Origin: Streblospio benedicti
Lineage: Eukaryota; Annelida; Polychaeta; Spionida; Spionidae
Direction: 5' to 3'
DNA length: 64,000 nucleotides
Assembly: GCA_019095985.1 (NCBI GenBank)
Contig: CM032661.1
Coordinates: 3,629,004-3,693,003 of the forward strand
Shown piece by piece: positions 11,974-24,272 of the stretch (position 1 is its first letter; every line of letters starts with the position of its first letter). Under the pieces are notes generated by a model. That model was given only the letters and a program-made list of their open reading frames with translations, did no database searches and was not told where the DNA came from. A program made the position numbers and the translations under genes.

Positions 11974-12400
11974 CCCATTCGTATCGGGATGTCCCTTGAG
12001 GGACATTTTTACGTCCGATTTTTTGCTGAAACGTCCCTGGCTTTATGACCGTTTTTCACATGTAAACAGGGGGTCATGCTCCCTGGATTTAGACTAGTGT
12101 CAACAAAAACGCCATACTTTGACATTTCGATGTAAATTTTATGGAAGTAAAGCAGGGTTTTCATAATATTCATGCATCATTTGTAAGAATATATATCTGC
12201 TAAAAACACATGATTTACACTGCGCAGTTCAAGCTCAAAATACTCTAATTTGCGCGAGATTAACCCCCGCAAGTTTCATACCGTCTTGAAGGGGAAACAC
12301 TCTTCTTTTAATTCAGAATGAGGCGATTAAGCTTTTTAGTGACGTCATTAGGAAATACCCATTTAAATATTCATGATAATATTAGTATGTAGCCTCGACA
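11974..12400 (+). mobile_element. Possible left end of a piggyBac-like MITE
   Basis: TTAA then CCCATTCGTATCGGG, similar in form to the ends at 20005 and 37463. No right end was identified, so the extent is a guess. Confidence 0.3.
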
Positions 12401-15400
12401 TAACTTGCGTTAGCGGCAAAAATCCGTACAGCATCTTTTTTTTGTAAAGGCTACTCTTAATCGCACCTGCACTACGGTTGATGTTTTGATGTAAGACGGA
12501 ATGTGATAACGGCTAATGCCCCGCTGTTTGAGCTGCTACTCTTGATCGCATCGCGCTATAATCGGTGTTGAAATATTACGGCGTGTGATAAAGGCTCATT
12601 GCATTACAAATGGCCGTGTGGTTAAATCGGTTCAGAGTGAAAATATTTATGAAACGAATGGATTATCATTGTTACAATAATATAACCATCAATAATTCAC
12701 TTGTCGGATCAATTATAAACTGATTATGAAGGCATGGACTAAAGGATATTTTTCAAATCACAAGGATTGTTTTATAGTTCGTCTTTCTAAAGTGTATCTC
12801 GAACCTGTCATTTTTTAATCGAGGCCGGCAACAGCATCACGTTTGGAATGTTTGAATTTTTTTGCGTGAAACATAATGCACTGAAATTTGACCGACCCCC
12901 CTCTGATTATTTTAGGAGCTGACTATTTTGTGTATGAAAATGTGAAATTATTCCAGTGGTTATAAACACAGTCCAGGATTAGCGTTTTTGTCGGTTTCTC
13001 AAAGAAAGCCATTTTCATTTGGACTTTTGACCATACTATCCATAGAGAACAATGTTTTTGAATTGACACTCCAACATAATTGTAGAGTTATTTATTATCA
13101 TAATAGAGGTTGTAACAGTGGATTCGGAATCACATCTCGGATGTCATCAGACATTCTGTTTATCATGAAATGGAATTATCGCTCACTGTCCATGCTTTTC
13201 ACAACTTTCACTGATAATCGTGAGATCTACTTACCTGCCACTTATGTTGAACAATCAGTGATATGCATTCGTGAAGATAGCGTGCACGTTCGTATCCAAG
13301 AACAGGTGTCTGTTAACAAATTAGATTAAAAGTGATACATTTTGTAGATATTATTGTTTACTTACCATCTGGGACTGACTATATTTACGGACCGGATATT
13401 ACGTAACCACAAACTGTGGAATTGACTATTTTTACAGAACCGTAATAGCTCTGTATGCGACATGCAGAGGTATAGATGAATGTGATGTGTTGCAATGTTT
13501 TGTGAATTTCTTTTATGTTTATAGCAGGCCCGCGTCCTACGGACGCAAATGGATAGTCCATCAATTTATAACAGCACGACGATTAATCTCAACAGTCGTG
13601 CGGTTTTGGTTTCAGTAGGCGGGGGCGTTATGTGCGATATGTACCGTTCCGTGCTCCGTTGGAGGAAAATTCTGGTTAATTTTGATTAATTGTGCGTGTA
13701 AATTGTTCGCCTTACCGTAGTCCGCACGTCCGGCGTGCGATGTCATAACAACGGAGTTGTGAAACTATTATCGGGACAGTCGTTTTTACCGGAAGTAAGC
13801 GGTCTCGTAGAAAACCCGTTGTCGACTCGACATTTATGAAGCAGTTTTCTCGTAAATTAAAGAGATTGAAAAACGCACAGTGATTATGGGAACATTGAAA
13901 TAGTAGTAAGGCAGGGGAGCAGCGTCTAGGTTTGAAGCGCAAAAGCGGCACTGGTGGGTAAAAATGAGACCATATATTGTTCACTACATGACAAGACTTA
14001 TAAATATAGCCTAATAACTGAAAGCTAATATATTTTTCTAAGCATAACATGACTAAACATCCTTTGGAATTTACAACATATGTTTCTTCAAGCAGTTGTG
14101 ATGTCCATAACTAGATAGTGGCCTCCACGCCCTCGAAATTTAGCAACGAACGTTTATTCCCGCCCTCAGTTCCCTTAATTAAGACTCAATTTCTTAGAAT
14201 TATATGTAGAGGACATTTTCCATAAGGTGAAAGAAACTTCATCAGCCATAACCAAATTTCTAGACAAATAAATCCATAATCCTACTGGTCTACGTTCACC
14301 ATAGATCATATAATTTTTATGACTCATAAGTAATATTTATCTTACGAAAATATAAGTAAGGGATGATGTATATTTTGTCACCCTTCGCAAAAATTGAACG
14401 ATATTCCATTTCGAGCGAGGGGGGGTTTCAGTCAAGTTTTGGATACACCACTTTTTTTGTGGGTCTAATATTTCATCGCATGCGCTAAAACTTTTCGTAC
14501 CAGAATTCTAATATTTTCTATTTAATTGTGGCATTAAAAGGATACAGAGCAGATATCACACATTCATTAATATTATGATTCCATTACATGATGTACATTC
14601 CAGATATATAATAAGTATTATCTTATGGCATATATAAGTAATATTTGAATGAATATCGTGAAACACTATGTAGATATCTGTCTATGCCAAATAGTAGCTC
14701 TAGTCTAGATTGCAGAAAAATGCATCAAATTTTCAAAAATTTTGGGAGTCCCCCTCGCCCCCAAGCGCAGGAGGGGGTGCACCCACCCCCCCACCGCGGC
14801 GCCTGCGGCACAACTATCTCGGCTTCGCCGACTTTATTACATTTAACAATTTCATTAGAGATTGACTTGGCACAGCACATGAAATGTGCAAAAACATGAT
14901 TATCGCAGAAAAAACGGCTTGTAAAAGAATGCTATTGCCACCTAATCGAACGAATAAAATTTATCCGACACGATTAAACACTAACACGTTTAAATAACGA
15001 TGTAATTTAAGAAAAATGTAAAAAATACCTAACAAAATTTGTAACATCCGCCGTATCGATGTGCATTTCTTCATCATAATTCACGCTCATACGAGAAATG
15101 ATGACATATTTCTGACATCGAACAAACTAATTATTGCACCATCTGATTGGCTAACAGATGGCGCAACTACCAATAATATTTAACGTTACATTCGATTGAC
15201 TACGCTAATTAATGATTAGCCTTTATTACACGAAACATGTCAACACCGACCATACTGCGATGCGATTAGGAGTAAGCGCTACAAAAAGCTCATTATCATA
15301 ATTTATGCATATGTATGCTGGTTTCAGAGAATCAGCCTTAGTCAAGCGCATCGTTGTTGCATATTGTTAATATAAGCGCTTTCGATAAACGATATGTTAG

Positions 15401-16071
15401 CAGACAGGTAGAGGCGATAATAAAGAGCATTATTGCTAATCTTGATCTGGGGAGTATTCGATAGATTTCTTAAAATATGTAGAATATTATGGTCTCAAAG
15501 TGTGATAATAAGAATCAGCATCAATACTTTGAATAATAGAACCCTTTAAGTGCAACCGGCTGGTGCAGGTAACAATATATTTTTTTTTTTTTTATGTGGT
15601 TGAACTTTATCCTGCTGGGTTACTCTGATTTCGGGTAAAACGCAGTATGTTGCTTTATTACGAGGTGAAATTATAAGCGTTCATTGTATTGCAACATCAA
15701 TTCAATTCTCCCATGAAGTTAGAATTGGCCACAAACAAATGCAGAATAAAATACATATATCACAACAACGACATTACTATATTTATTTCTTAGTGATGAT
15801 AAAGATTAAATGTTGTAAAATTAAAGAACTGCCAAATATTCGGGCCTGACGTGTAATTCAGTACGATTTCCACCAAAAAACAAAAATCTCGAAAATCCCT
15901 TCTAATAGAAACATAATTTACTTTGAAGCAACCTCTCTACCCAAACAAAGTTCGTTGCTAAATAATTAAGAATTACAAATACAAGCAGCCTTAAACAACA
16001 ACCGCAGTTCCATCTATATTTTGCAATCCTTGCCAGTCTATTGCAAAATTGATAAACATTCTTATCATCAG
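12400..16071. other. Non-coding stretch without a recognised gene
   Basis: Mostly AT-rich sequence. A 113-codon open frame (12988-13329) has no recognisable domain. A short GC-rich pocket (about 14748-14830) with cccctcgcccccaagcgcag stands out, as does gcgtcctacggacgc near 13530. I cannot assign any of this. Confidence 0.5.
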
Positions 16072-16439
16072 CAGGGCTTAACACTTACTTTTTTTCCCAC
16101 AAACCCAGCAGGGCACGTGATGGTCTGAATCCAGGTGCCCTGATCTCATTTTTATGTGCCCTGAATTTTTTTAGCTAAACCGCAGATGGCAAAATAAAAG
16201 AAATAAAAACAAAAAATAGTTCAACTATCAGATCAACATGAAAACTTCATTTATGTGATGTATATTTTACCATAGGGAATACCAACATTGTAGATATGAT
16301 GGTCGAGTTTGGCTAATATATAATAATTGGTAATTTTTTAGGGCGTGCCCATCAGGGCACAAGAGTCTAAGATTTGATGTGCCCTGACTTCGATTTTATG
16401 TGCCCAGGAGACCAGGGCACTAGCTAGCGTTAAGCTCTG
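16072..16439. mobile_element. hAT-like MITE
   Basis: Starts CAGGGCTTAACACTTAC and ends GCTAGCGTTAAGCTCTG, imperfect inverted ends of the hAT CAG(R)G type. Inner words 'gggcacat' and 'tgtgccctg' occur in both orientations. No clear 8-bp target duplication, so old. Confidence 0.6.
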
Positions 16440-17202
16440 ATAAGTTAAGGTGCCTGTCTATCTCCTCATCTGTAAATCCAAGGCGTCTGTGCGCCAAGAT
16501 CTTCTCTTCATTGATCTTATGATGAGCTCTCAAGCCAGTTGATCCTGGAAACCGGATAATGTTGATGATTTTCGTTGGATGGTCATTTTGAATTTTATTG
16601 ATCTGCACACAAATCATCTTAAAATGTACATATGATTCAAGTTTGCCCTCATCAAATATATATGGTTACCCGCATCATGGTTTGACATTCAGATAAAGCT
16701 ACCCGCTTCGGGTAGAAAACAAAATGTTCCTCAGAATACTAATTAGACTGATTAAATCACACAGTAATTTGGATGAAGACAAAGAGTATCACATTTAAAC
16801 AAAATATGATCACTTCTTGTTAGTAATAGTGCCTGCTATTGTATAAAGAAGGTAAAAATAATATTTGTGTATACCTCCCACCATTTTAGTTTCGGTTTGT
16901 GTGGAGAGTAATGCGAGTTACTCTCTTTGCTTCCTCACAGTGAATATGGTGTTGTGAGTTATATTCCTTTGAAGGATCTTGAATATCACTTAATATAAGA
17001 ATATGAAATCTTTTCTATTTAGCTATGCCATTTCACTGGTGCAATTATTTTTTATGAAAGAAAGATCGAAAGAGAGGACAGGATTAAATCCACAAGCATT
17101 TCTGCGCAGGCGAATTACAGAGCTCAGCTGCAAGCAATGTGAAAGTAATGACTTGTGACAAAGTTTTATTTGATTAAATGTATGACACATATTTGTTTGC
17201 AG

Positions 17203-17288
17203 CTTGTATTATAATGAGCTCTGTTCAGTGTGCACCGGAACAGCCTCACAATGTTCAACATGTGTTGAGGGAGCATTTCATGATGGGT
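17203..17288 (+). pseudogene. Beta-type Cys-rich exon, 5' part, cut by a hAT insertion
   Basis: Acceptor tttgcag, then a frame reading NELCSVCTGTASQCSTC followed by VEGAFHDG, the best preserved beta exon. It is interrupted at TGATGGGT by the 2.2-kb element 17289-19516 and resumes after the duplicated TGATGGGT at 19525 as cgagcacatgcacag. The resumed part then lacks a donor (cttgtt instead of gtcagt). The start is two bases off a clean phase-1 module. The exon cannot be spliced as a normal module. Confidence 0.65.
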
Positions 17289-19516
17289 CAGGGAGGTAGC
17301 ATAAGTATACGCACAGTACGCACGTGCGTACCTTTTTGAAAAACCACCCTAATTTTTTTTGGACTTACCTTTTTCTGGGAATAGGTACATTTTTTTTAAA
17401 TTGTAAAAAGTCACTCCAATCGTCCATTCCGTATACATGGTGTAACCCAAGTGCAGGTACATTTGTATCTAACACTTTAAGGGTTAAGGCTGACCAGCCT
17501 GACCTTATAGATAATTACCTCAGTCGGGTCAATAGATTGCTTTGAAGTTGCTTTGAAGATGGTCTAACCAAAGTTTTGACCTGCTTCTCAGTAAGTCAGC
17601 TGTAAGTTATGGGTTACTATGCTGCTACTTAGTAACTTAGAATCTTGTTCTCACACTTGGAACAGTTTCAGCATGGCTTCCGAGCCAAACACAGTTGCGA
17701 GACTCAACTAGCAATAACCATGCATGACATTATGAGGCTCAATGACCATAGTACGCAAGTCGACATCGCGATCTTGGACTTCAGCAAGGCATTCGATGTT
17801 GTGCCCCACGACCGTCTACTGAACAAACTAAAATTCTATGGTGTGAGTGCAGAAGTTCACCATTGGATTAGAAACTTCTAAGTGGTCGGTCTCAGCGAGT
17901 GATTGTTAGCGGTGCAAAATTGGAAGAGGAAAGTGTTGACTCCGGTGTTCCTCAGGGCACCCGTCTTAGGGCCCCTACTCTTCCTCCTCTTCATAAAACA
18001 GCGAACATTGAAAGTAAACTCAACACAGGAACCAGTATTCGTCTCTTTGCCGATGACTGTCTTCTGTATCGGCCAATTCACACCATAAGAGACCAAGTAC
18101 TGCTTCAGCAAGACCTTGCCTCCCTCCAAGCTTGGGTATCACCTGGGGCATGAAATTCAACCCGACGAAGTGCAACATCCTTCGGACTCGCTCTGGTCTG
18201 CGTGGAACAATGAACTACTTCTACGAACTACATAATGTGATCCTCGAAGAGGTGAGCACCGCCAAATACTTAGGCGTGTGGATCTCAACGACCTGTCCTG
18301 GACCCATCATGTGGACTATGTGGCCAAGAAAGGCAATCAAAAGCTGGGATTTCTGACGTAACCTCAGGGGTGCTCCATTAGCATCAGGCGCCTAGCCTAT
18401 ACTTCACTTGTCCGCTCGGGTCTCGAATCGCAGCACCCATATGGGACCCTCATAGAATTGAAGGACAGAGTAAAGCTTGAAAAAATCCAGAAAAGCAGCG
18501 AGATGGGTAAAGTCGTCGTACTCGCCGCATACTAGTGTTACGACAATCCTACAGGATCTTGGCTGGTCTGAGCTGGAGGAAAGAAGGAGAGTCTTGCACC
18601 TAGCCCTGTTGTACAACATCTATTTTTGGAAAAGTGCAGGTGAAACACAGTGAAGTGGACCTCACCCTGAACTCTAGGCCATCTCGTATAAACAGCTATC
18701 AGATCCGCAGACCCCGGTCCAAGACTCTGGGTATTCAAACTCATTTTGCTGCGAACTATTCCAGAGTGGAATGCCCTCTCTCTGACAACACAATTTCAGC
18801 TGGCTCTGCTACCACCTTCAAGAGTCGGCTCGCCGCCTTCAAGCCATAAGCAATCACTCCGTTCCCGTGTTGGCCCTTATGGGCATTTAGGAACTACTTA
18901 TTTAGACTTAGACTTAGACTTAGTTAAAGTTCTAATAAGTTCTAATAAGTAATTATCTTAACTAAAGACGGTGGCGTCTTTGAAGTTGCTCTACGTGTTA
19001 ACCAATGTTTTGACAACAATTACGTGTAAGTTTCATGTAAGTAACTCAGTGTTGAGGTAAGGAGAGTTATTGTTTTAAGATATTTGCGTGAGGACTTAAG
19101 AGCACCCATAAATGTTTTGGGGACAATGCCCGTGTCGACTGCAACATATGAGAGGTCATCTAGTACACTGCTCAAGGAGACTAAAACCCTATCTTAGGAA
19201 CACTATGAATGATAATAGACTGTCCATTTTAGTTGTGTTAAATGTAAAAACATAAATGTAAAAACATACTGTACACTAAAAATAAAATGAGCTGAAAAAA
19301 TATCTCAACTTATTCCTAATACTTTTTGATTATCTGCATATTATAAAAAAATATTCTATCAACAATATAATAATGATACGAGGGAAATTAATGATACTGA
19401 TGTCATATAAATGCGACGCGTATTGCGACACATGTCGCGAATGTCGCGCTGCCCGCTCTTTGCTCCTCACGGTGCAATTTGTGCGTACCTTTTTAAAAAG
19501 TCTGGCTACCCCCCTG
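17289..19516. mobile_element. hAT-type element inserted in a beta exon, carrying a LINE
   Basis: Left end CAGGGAGGTAGC, right end GGCTACCCCCCTG, flanked by perfect 8-bp TGATGGGT (17281-17288, 19517-19524). Subterminal gtgcgtacctttttraaaa occurs near both ends, in the same orientation. No transposase; most of the interior is a nested LINE. Size 2228 bp. Confidence 0.8.
17640..18945 (+). mobile_element. LINE (CR1/Jockey-like) reverse transcriptase fragment
   Basis: Frames read QHGFRAKHSCETQLAI, DIAILDFSKAFDVVPHDRLL, SGVPQGTRLRAP, RLFADDCLLYRPIH (the FADD catalytic motif), MKFNPTKCNIL and KYLGVW, in the order of a reverse transcriptase palm and thumb. At least four frame changes break it. The 3' end is a (ttagac)n tail near 18900-18920. 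It is nested in the hAT element 17289-19516. Confidence 0.8.
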
Positions 19517-20004
19517 TGATGGGTCGAGCACATGCACAGCTTGTTATGACAAATCTTAACATCATCACACCTTTTCAGAAAAAATATATGCCTATATAGA
19601 TAGCAGATAATGTTGACTTATCCTTAAACAAAATTGCAGGCCAATTTGGGTGTAAACTGTACATGTCATCTAGCCAAAATCAGATACTGAAATGCAAAGA
19701 CCAAATTTTGTACCAACGATGTCAAGCATACTAGTGAATACACAAATCACAATCTGGATTCTATCAATGTACAAATAGTTTTGATCCTCAATGGACCACA
19801 AAAGCTTACCTTTTGCAATTTGTATTCAACAAAATAAGATCATTTTTAAGTAGTTTTGATTCAATTTGTTTGTTTGTCCTCCATGTTTTTAACACTTAGG
19901 GTGGGGTGCTGCATGATAGGGTGCTGATTGAACACTTAGAATGATGATTGATTCACCACCTTGATTGTGTGTACTACAGACTTTAGAAAAATATTTTATA
20001 TTAA

Positions 20005-21245
20005 CCCGCTTAGTGCCGGGGGCGCATATATGCACCTCAGATTTTACGTCCCTTTAGTGCCGGGGTGCGTATATGCGCCTCAGTTTTCAGAAAAAAACGT
20101 TCGAGTTTGTCTGCCATATTCGTATATAAACACTCTTGGTTCTAGTCTCAAATTCCGGTGTGTCAACAACAACAACTTTACCTTGACATTTAGATCCATT
20201 TCTAGAAGTAAATAAGCAGCATAGTGTTAATATTTTAATTATATTAGTGTGAACGAATATTTACCCACCAAACACGCATTATCTGCTGCAATTTTGAACC
20301 GCGAAATACTCTTATTTGTGTTCGCAAAACTATGGCTTGTCGTATATGGTTGGAATCCTCGTCAAACCTGCTATTCATCGAGACCTTAAACAAATGTGAA
20401 ACTAGACTCATCAAGGTCATATCCAGATATATATTTTGAGCCTTAATCAAAATGAATAGCGGTATTCTTAGGTTCAAGCGCCACAAAACACGTTGACACT
20501 GCTAATTAGCCTTTATCAAAAGCGCTCCTACGATTCTATATCAGCGGCGGCTGCGCAAGGCTGATTTTTCGGAAATACCGGCTTTTTGGTAAGAGTGACA
20601 AAGTTGAACATTTTGAAGAAGAATTATCATATTATTCGTCATCTACGGCTCATCTTATTGTATCTTGAATACCGAATCACAAATAAACCGTTTGGCAAAC
20701 TACCCAATAAGTGTGGGCGTTGGAAATCTAGTATTTCTATCAAAGCGGATGATGTTTTTGTCGGGTGGTCGAGTGGTGGCACTGGTGCCTGTCAAAACTT
20801 CAAGGCAATGAAGAAATAAAAAGTTGAACACGTTTTTGGTCCGTAATATTGTAAGTAAAAATATATTATTATGAAATAGGGATGGTTTATGGTGTTTTTG
20901 TGACTATCCTGGATAAAAACTTCGCTGCACTTAAAATTTCTACTGCTACTACGACATTTAAAAATCAAACACGCAAGGTGTCAAATGAATGGACGATTAC
21001 TCGAAATTGTCAAAATTTAACTTTATGCTGTATGTATCTTTATTTATAATGGTAAAAAAAGAAACTAGACCGTCTCCTGAATGTGTACTGTAAATGTGAA
21101 AATGTTCTGATGAAAAACGTAAGAGCTACAAAGCATCATATTTCAACTATGACAACTGAAGCCCCCACTGTGAATAACACGTCCACGCAAAATGCGTGTC
21201 TGGCACTGAGGGGAGTATAGTGAATTTACGGCTGGCGTCAAGAGG
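20005..21245. mobile_element. piggyBac-like non-autonomous element
   Basis: TTAA followed by CCCGCTTAGTGCCGG at the left; the right end is GGCGTCAAGAGG then TTAT, a worn TTAA. It matches 37463-38584 plus 41338-41457 along most of its length. No transposase recognised. Confidence 0.65.
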
Positions 21246-21486
21246 TTATCAACGTGGCTTGTCGAAAACTGTCGCATAACGAAACTGTCTCATTCGCTCA
21301 ATATGATAAACAGTCATAATGCACCCTCATCCTACCTTAACACCTTTCTCTACCCTGTTTACTTGCTTTACTTACGTGTCACATAAAAGATTCAATACAT
21401 TTCTGCTTCCATCATGTGTGACCATATAGCATGCTGACAGTCCACCTTTCTTGGGAGCTGGTGACAGTTTATATATTCTCTTTCAG

Positions 21487-21594
21487 CCTGTGCTGCCAAG
21501 TGTGCGACATGCACAGGTAGTGCTGAGACCTGTGAAAGCTGCGCCAATGGATATTACAACGCCGGCTCCGGCTCCGGTAGCCCCGATTGCCAAG
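21487..21594 (+). CDS. Cys-rich exon (alpha type), intact
   Basis: A 108-bp 1-1 exon between ctctttcag and the donor gtatga. It translates to Ala-CAAKCATCTGSAETCESC followed by ANGYYNAGSGSGSPDCQG. The Gly-Ser run before the last Cys looks like a small in-frame expansion. About 180 bp of upstream intron (from about 21310) is nearly identical to that before the exon at 4600, showing recent unit duplication. Frame and splice sites are intact, so it may be used; no transcript evidence is available here. Confidence 0.7.
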
Positions 21595-22185
21595 GTATGA
21601 GACATTCATTAGTACAAATGAGATGGTTTCCTTCACTGATGGGGAATAGTAAAGGGAAATTTCAAAAAAGCCCTCGGGACCGTAAAAAGTCAGTGAAATA
21701 CGATAATTGATGAAAACTCCTTATAAAAAGTGGTTTGAAACCTAAGATAAAAAATTACCAATGACGTAATTATTGAAAAATAGCAAGAAAACTTATCAAA
21801 TTGGTTTATATCCGCCATATTGTCTCACCTGTCAATCACGGAATCAGCTGATAACAGCCGAGTGGCGCATTCGAATCACAAATAAACCACTGTCGCTTCT
21901 GTTACGTTTACGGTAACAAATAATGCACCGCACATTTCTTTGGGCATATTCGGTTTTTGTACTGGCTTGCTGACTGCGTTATAGCGGGCAAAGAGGTGAT
22001 TTTTTACAGGTAAGATGGCAGAACTAGATGTAAACAAATATAAATATTTCTCAAACTATTGGATGCCGTGTGCATTGATAGATGAGAATGCGATCTATAT
22101 GGTAGAAAAAGCGTACACAGATACTCAAGGCAAATGAAAAAGGAGTACACATTGGGCAAAAACGCGGCCTAGATGCATCACTGTT

Positions 22186-22580
22186 TATGTACATTATAGG
22201 GGCATTGCTCCATGTGTTGTCACTTGGCCCACTGGACAGTGATTATTGACGCATTGCATTGTAAGTACATTGTACTATGTACTTTGGATCGCCTATTAGG
22301 TGATTGATTAATTAGCACACTGAGATGTTTGAGCCCATCTGGATTATATCTACAGGGGTTACATTTCCTATTTTATTACACTGGCATGGTAACATTTTAC
22401 AATAGTATCAGGGTACTTCTACATGAAAGGCAGACGCCATGAAGTAATTTTTAACTTATGTACAGTATAGGGGCATTGCCCCGTATGTTCTCACCTGTCC
22501 CATTGGGCGGTGATCATTGACGCTTTGCGTTGTAAGTACATTGTACTATTTCCTTTGGATCATCTATTAGGTGATCTATC
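22186..22580. repeat. Direct repeat of about 120 bp, spaced 270 bp
   Basis: tataggggcattgc..gtaagtacattgtact..cctattaggtgatt at 22194-22310 recurs with changes at 22467-22580. It may be two units of a larger tandem repeat or the direct ends of a small element. Confidence 0.5.
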
Positions 22581-23031
22581 AGGTCCCGATCAGGCCGAGG
22601 ACGTCGTTTATCTGTGCCACGTGCACTGGTGGCTATCTTGGTTTTTGCGATCGACTTCACTATTAGTTTGAAAGCAGATAGCTTTGATTGGTGCTAATTG
22701 ATTTTTTATCAATAAAGTTGAAAAATATGTTTGCTTTGTTTTATTCTACTATATTAAATGATTATAATACATTATGACATCACACATTACAAATAGATAA
22801 ATGATAAATATTAACACAGCACTGGGGAATCTGGTCAGTGAAAAGGTCAGTGAAAAGTCAGGGAATTTTGTCATCTGGGGAAAGTGGGAACCTTGTAGTC
22901 AAATACTCTTCCTTGCAGCTTGAAGGATCTTGAATGCCACTCAATTTTAAAGATATGGAACCTGAAAGTTTTTTTAATTACCTATGCCATTTTACTGCTA
23001 CAATTGTTTATGAAAGAAAGATTGAAAGAGA

Positions 23032-23726
23032 CACTTATGATATAGTGATGTCTACATAATCATAATGATTCCTGCACTACTAGCCATTGCCTCAGGGGCA
23101 ATATATATTTGATTTGATATTCTTCAGGAACTAATGTTCCTAGGATAGCACATGAAAGCGTACATAATAATACTACATATATATGTAATGCTTATTTCCA
23201 ATGTGGTCCTTGTTTGTTTGGCAGGTTAGGTAACCAACTGAGCCAAGGGTAATGGAGGGATCACACTAGCTATAGTTTTCAAACTAGGAAAAGTTCTTTT
23301 ACATGCAGAGGTGTGGCTCTCCTCTACGGGACACGCTTTTAACGAGGCTTCGAACCTCCGCTTGGCGTCGCTACCGTCTAGTAACACTGTACAGTGGCGA
23401 CGCTCGGTGGAAATCAACAACTCAGTGGCAGACGTCGGCGAGTATCGGTTTTTGGCGACACTGTGTTCGCCATGACCGAACAGCGAACTTCTGGCTAAAA
23501 CCTCCTGGTTTCAGGTCGCACGCTCTAACCACTGAGCTACTGAGGCTATAGACTAAAATATAAGCTAAACACTGAGGAACTCCAATGGTACAAGTAGTTG
23601 TTGCCAAGTGGAGGAGTTCCTCAGTTTTTAACTTTATATTTTTAGTCTATAAATTGCCCCCTGTGGCAATGGCTAGTAGTGCAGGAATCATTAAGACATT
23701 ATGTAGACATCACTATATCATAAGTG
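23032..23726. mobile_element. Inverted-repeat element with nested SINE pieces
   Basis: CACTTATGATATAGTGATG at the left has its inverse at the right end; the match runs about 70 bp into cactactagccattgcc. Inside are an inverted copy of the SINE at 61604 and a tRNA-like SINE head. No clear target duplication. Confidence 0.65.
23495..23547 (-). repeat. tRNA-derived SINE head
   Basis: On the minus strand GCCTCAGTAGCTCAGTGGTT then agagcgtgcgacctgaaacc forms an A-box region of a tRNA. No sound B box or acceptor stem follows, so it is a SINE head, not a tRNA gene. Confidence 0.55.
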
Positions 23727-24272
23727 TGAAATAATGAATTGCTGAGCCTTAGCTAGGCCTAGGAGCACCCATTATCTGGCTATGACCTATAAATCTATGT
23801 AACATAACAAGTCTTATTAATTTATGTTGTACTCACAATTTCCAGATATTAAAGCACTTTTGTAGAAAATATATGATAAATGAAAATGCCCACATGTGCA
23901 ACAGTTTACTGAAATTACTGCAGTAGTCTACTGAGTAGACTACATACTCAAGACATAACTTGTCTAGTCATAATCAATATGGTCAACAAAACAAATCAAT
24001 ATTTTTCTATAGCTACAAATAACATGCCTTTCAGAAGAAAAATGGGGTGGTTTATAAGGGGTCAAGAAATCCCGCATATCTCATTATTTTGGCCTTATTT
24101 TCCCACTTCTAACTTTGGCCTTTTCCCACATCCAGAGAGATGTGAACTTACGTTTTTCCCGTATTTTTACGATTTTTGGACCCCTGACAAATTCATTGCG
24201 TCAGGGACATTGGTTTATTACGTAAGTTTTACTGAGTGTCCAGAATTATGCGTTCATAAACGCAATCTTTAT

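Noticed and set aside
12988-13329. 113-codon open frame
   Set aside because: No domain, no splice context and average AT-rich composition; not enough to call a gene.
22186-22580. CRISPR-like array
   Set aside because: Only two long diverged repeats in animal-type DNA; spacing and length do not fit.
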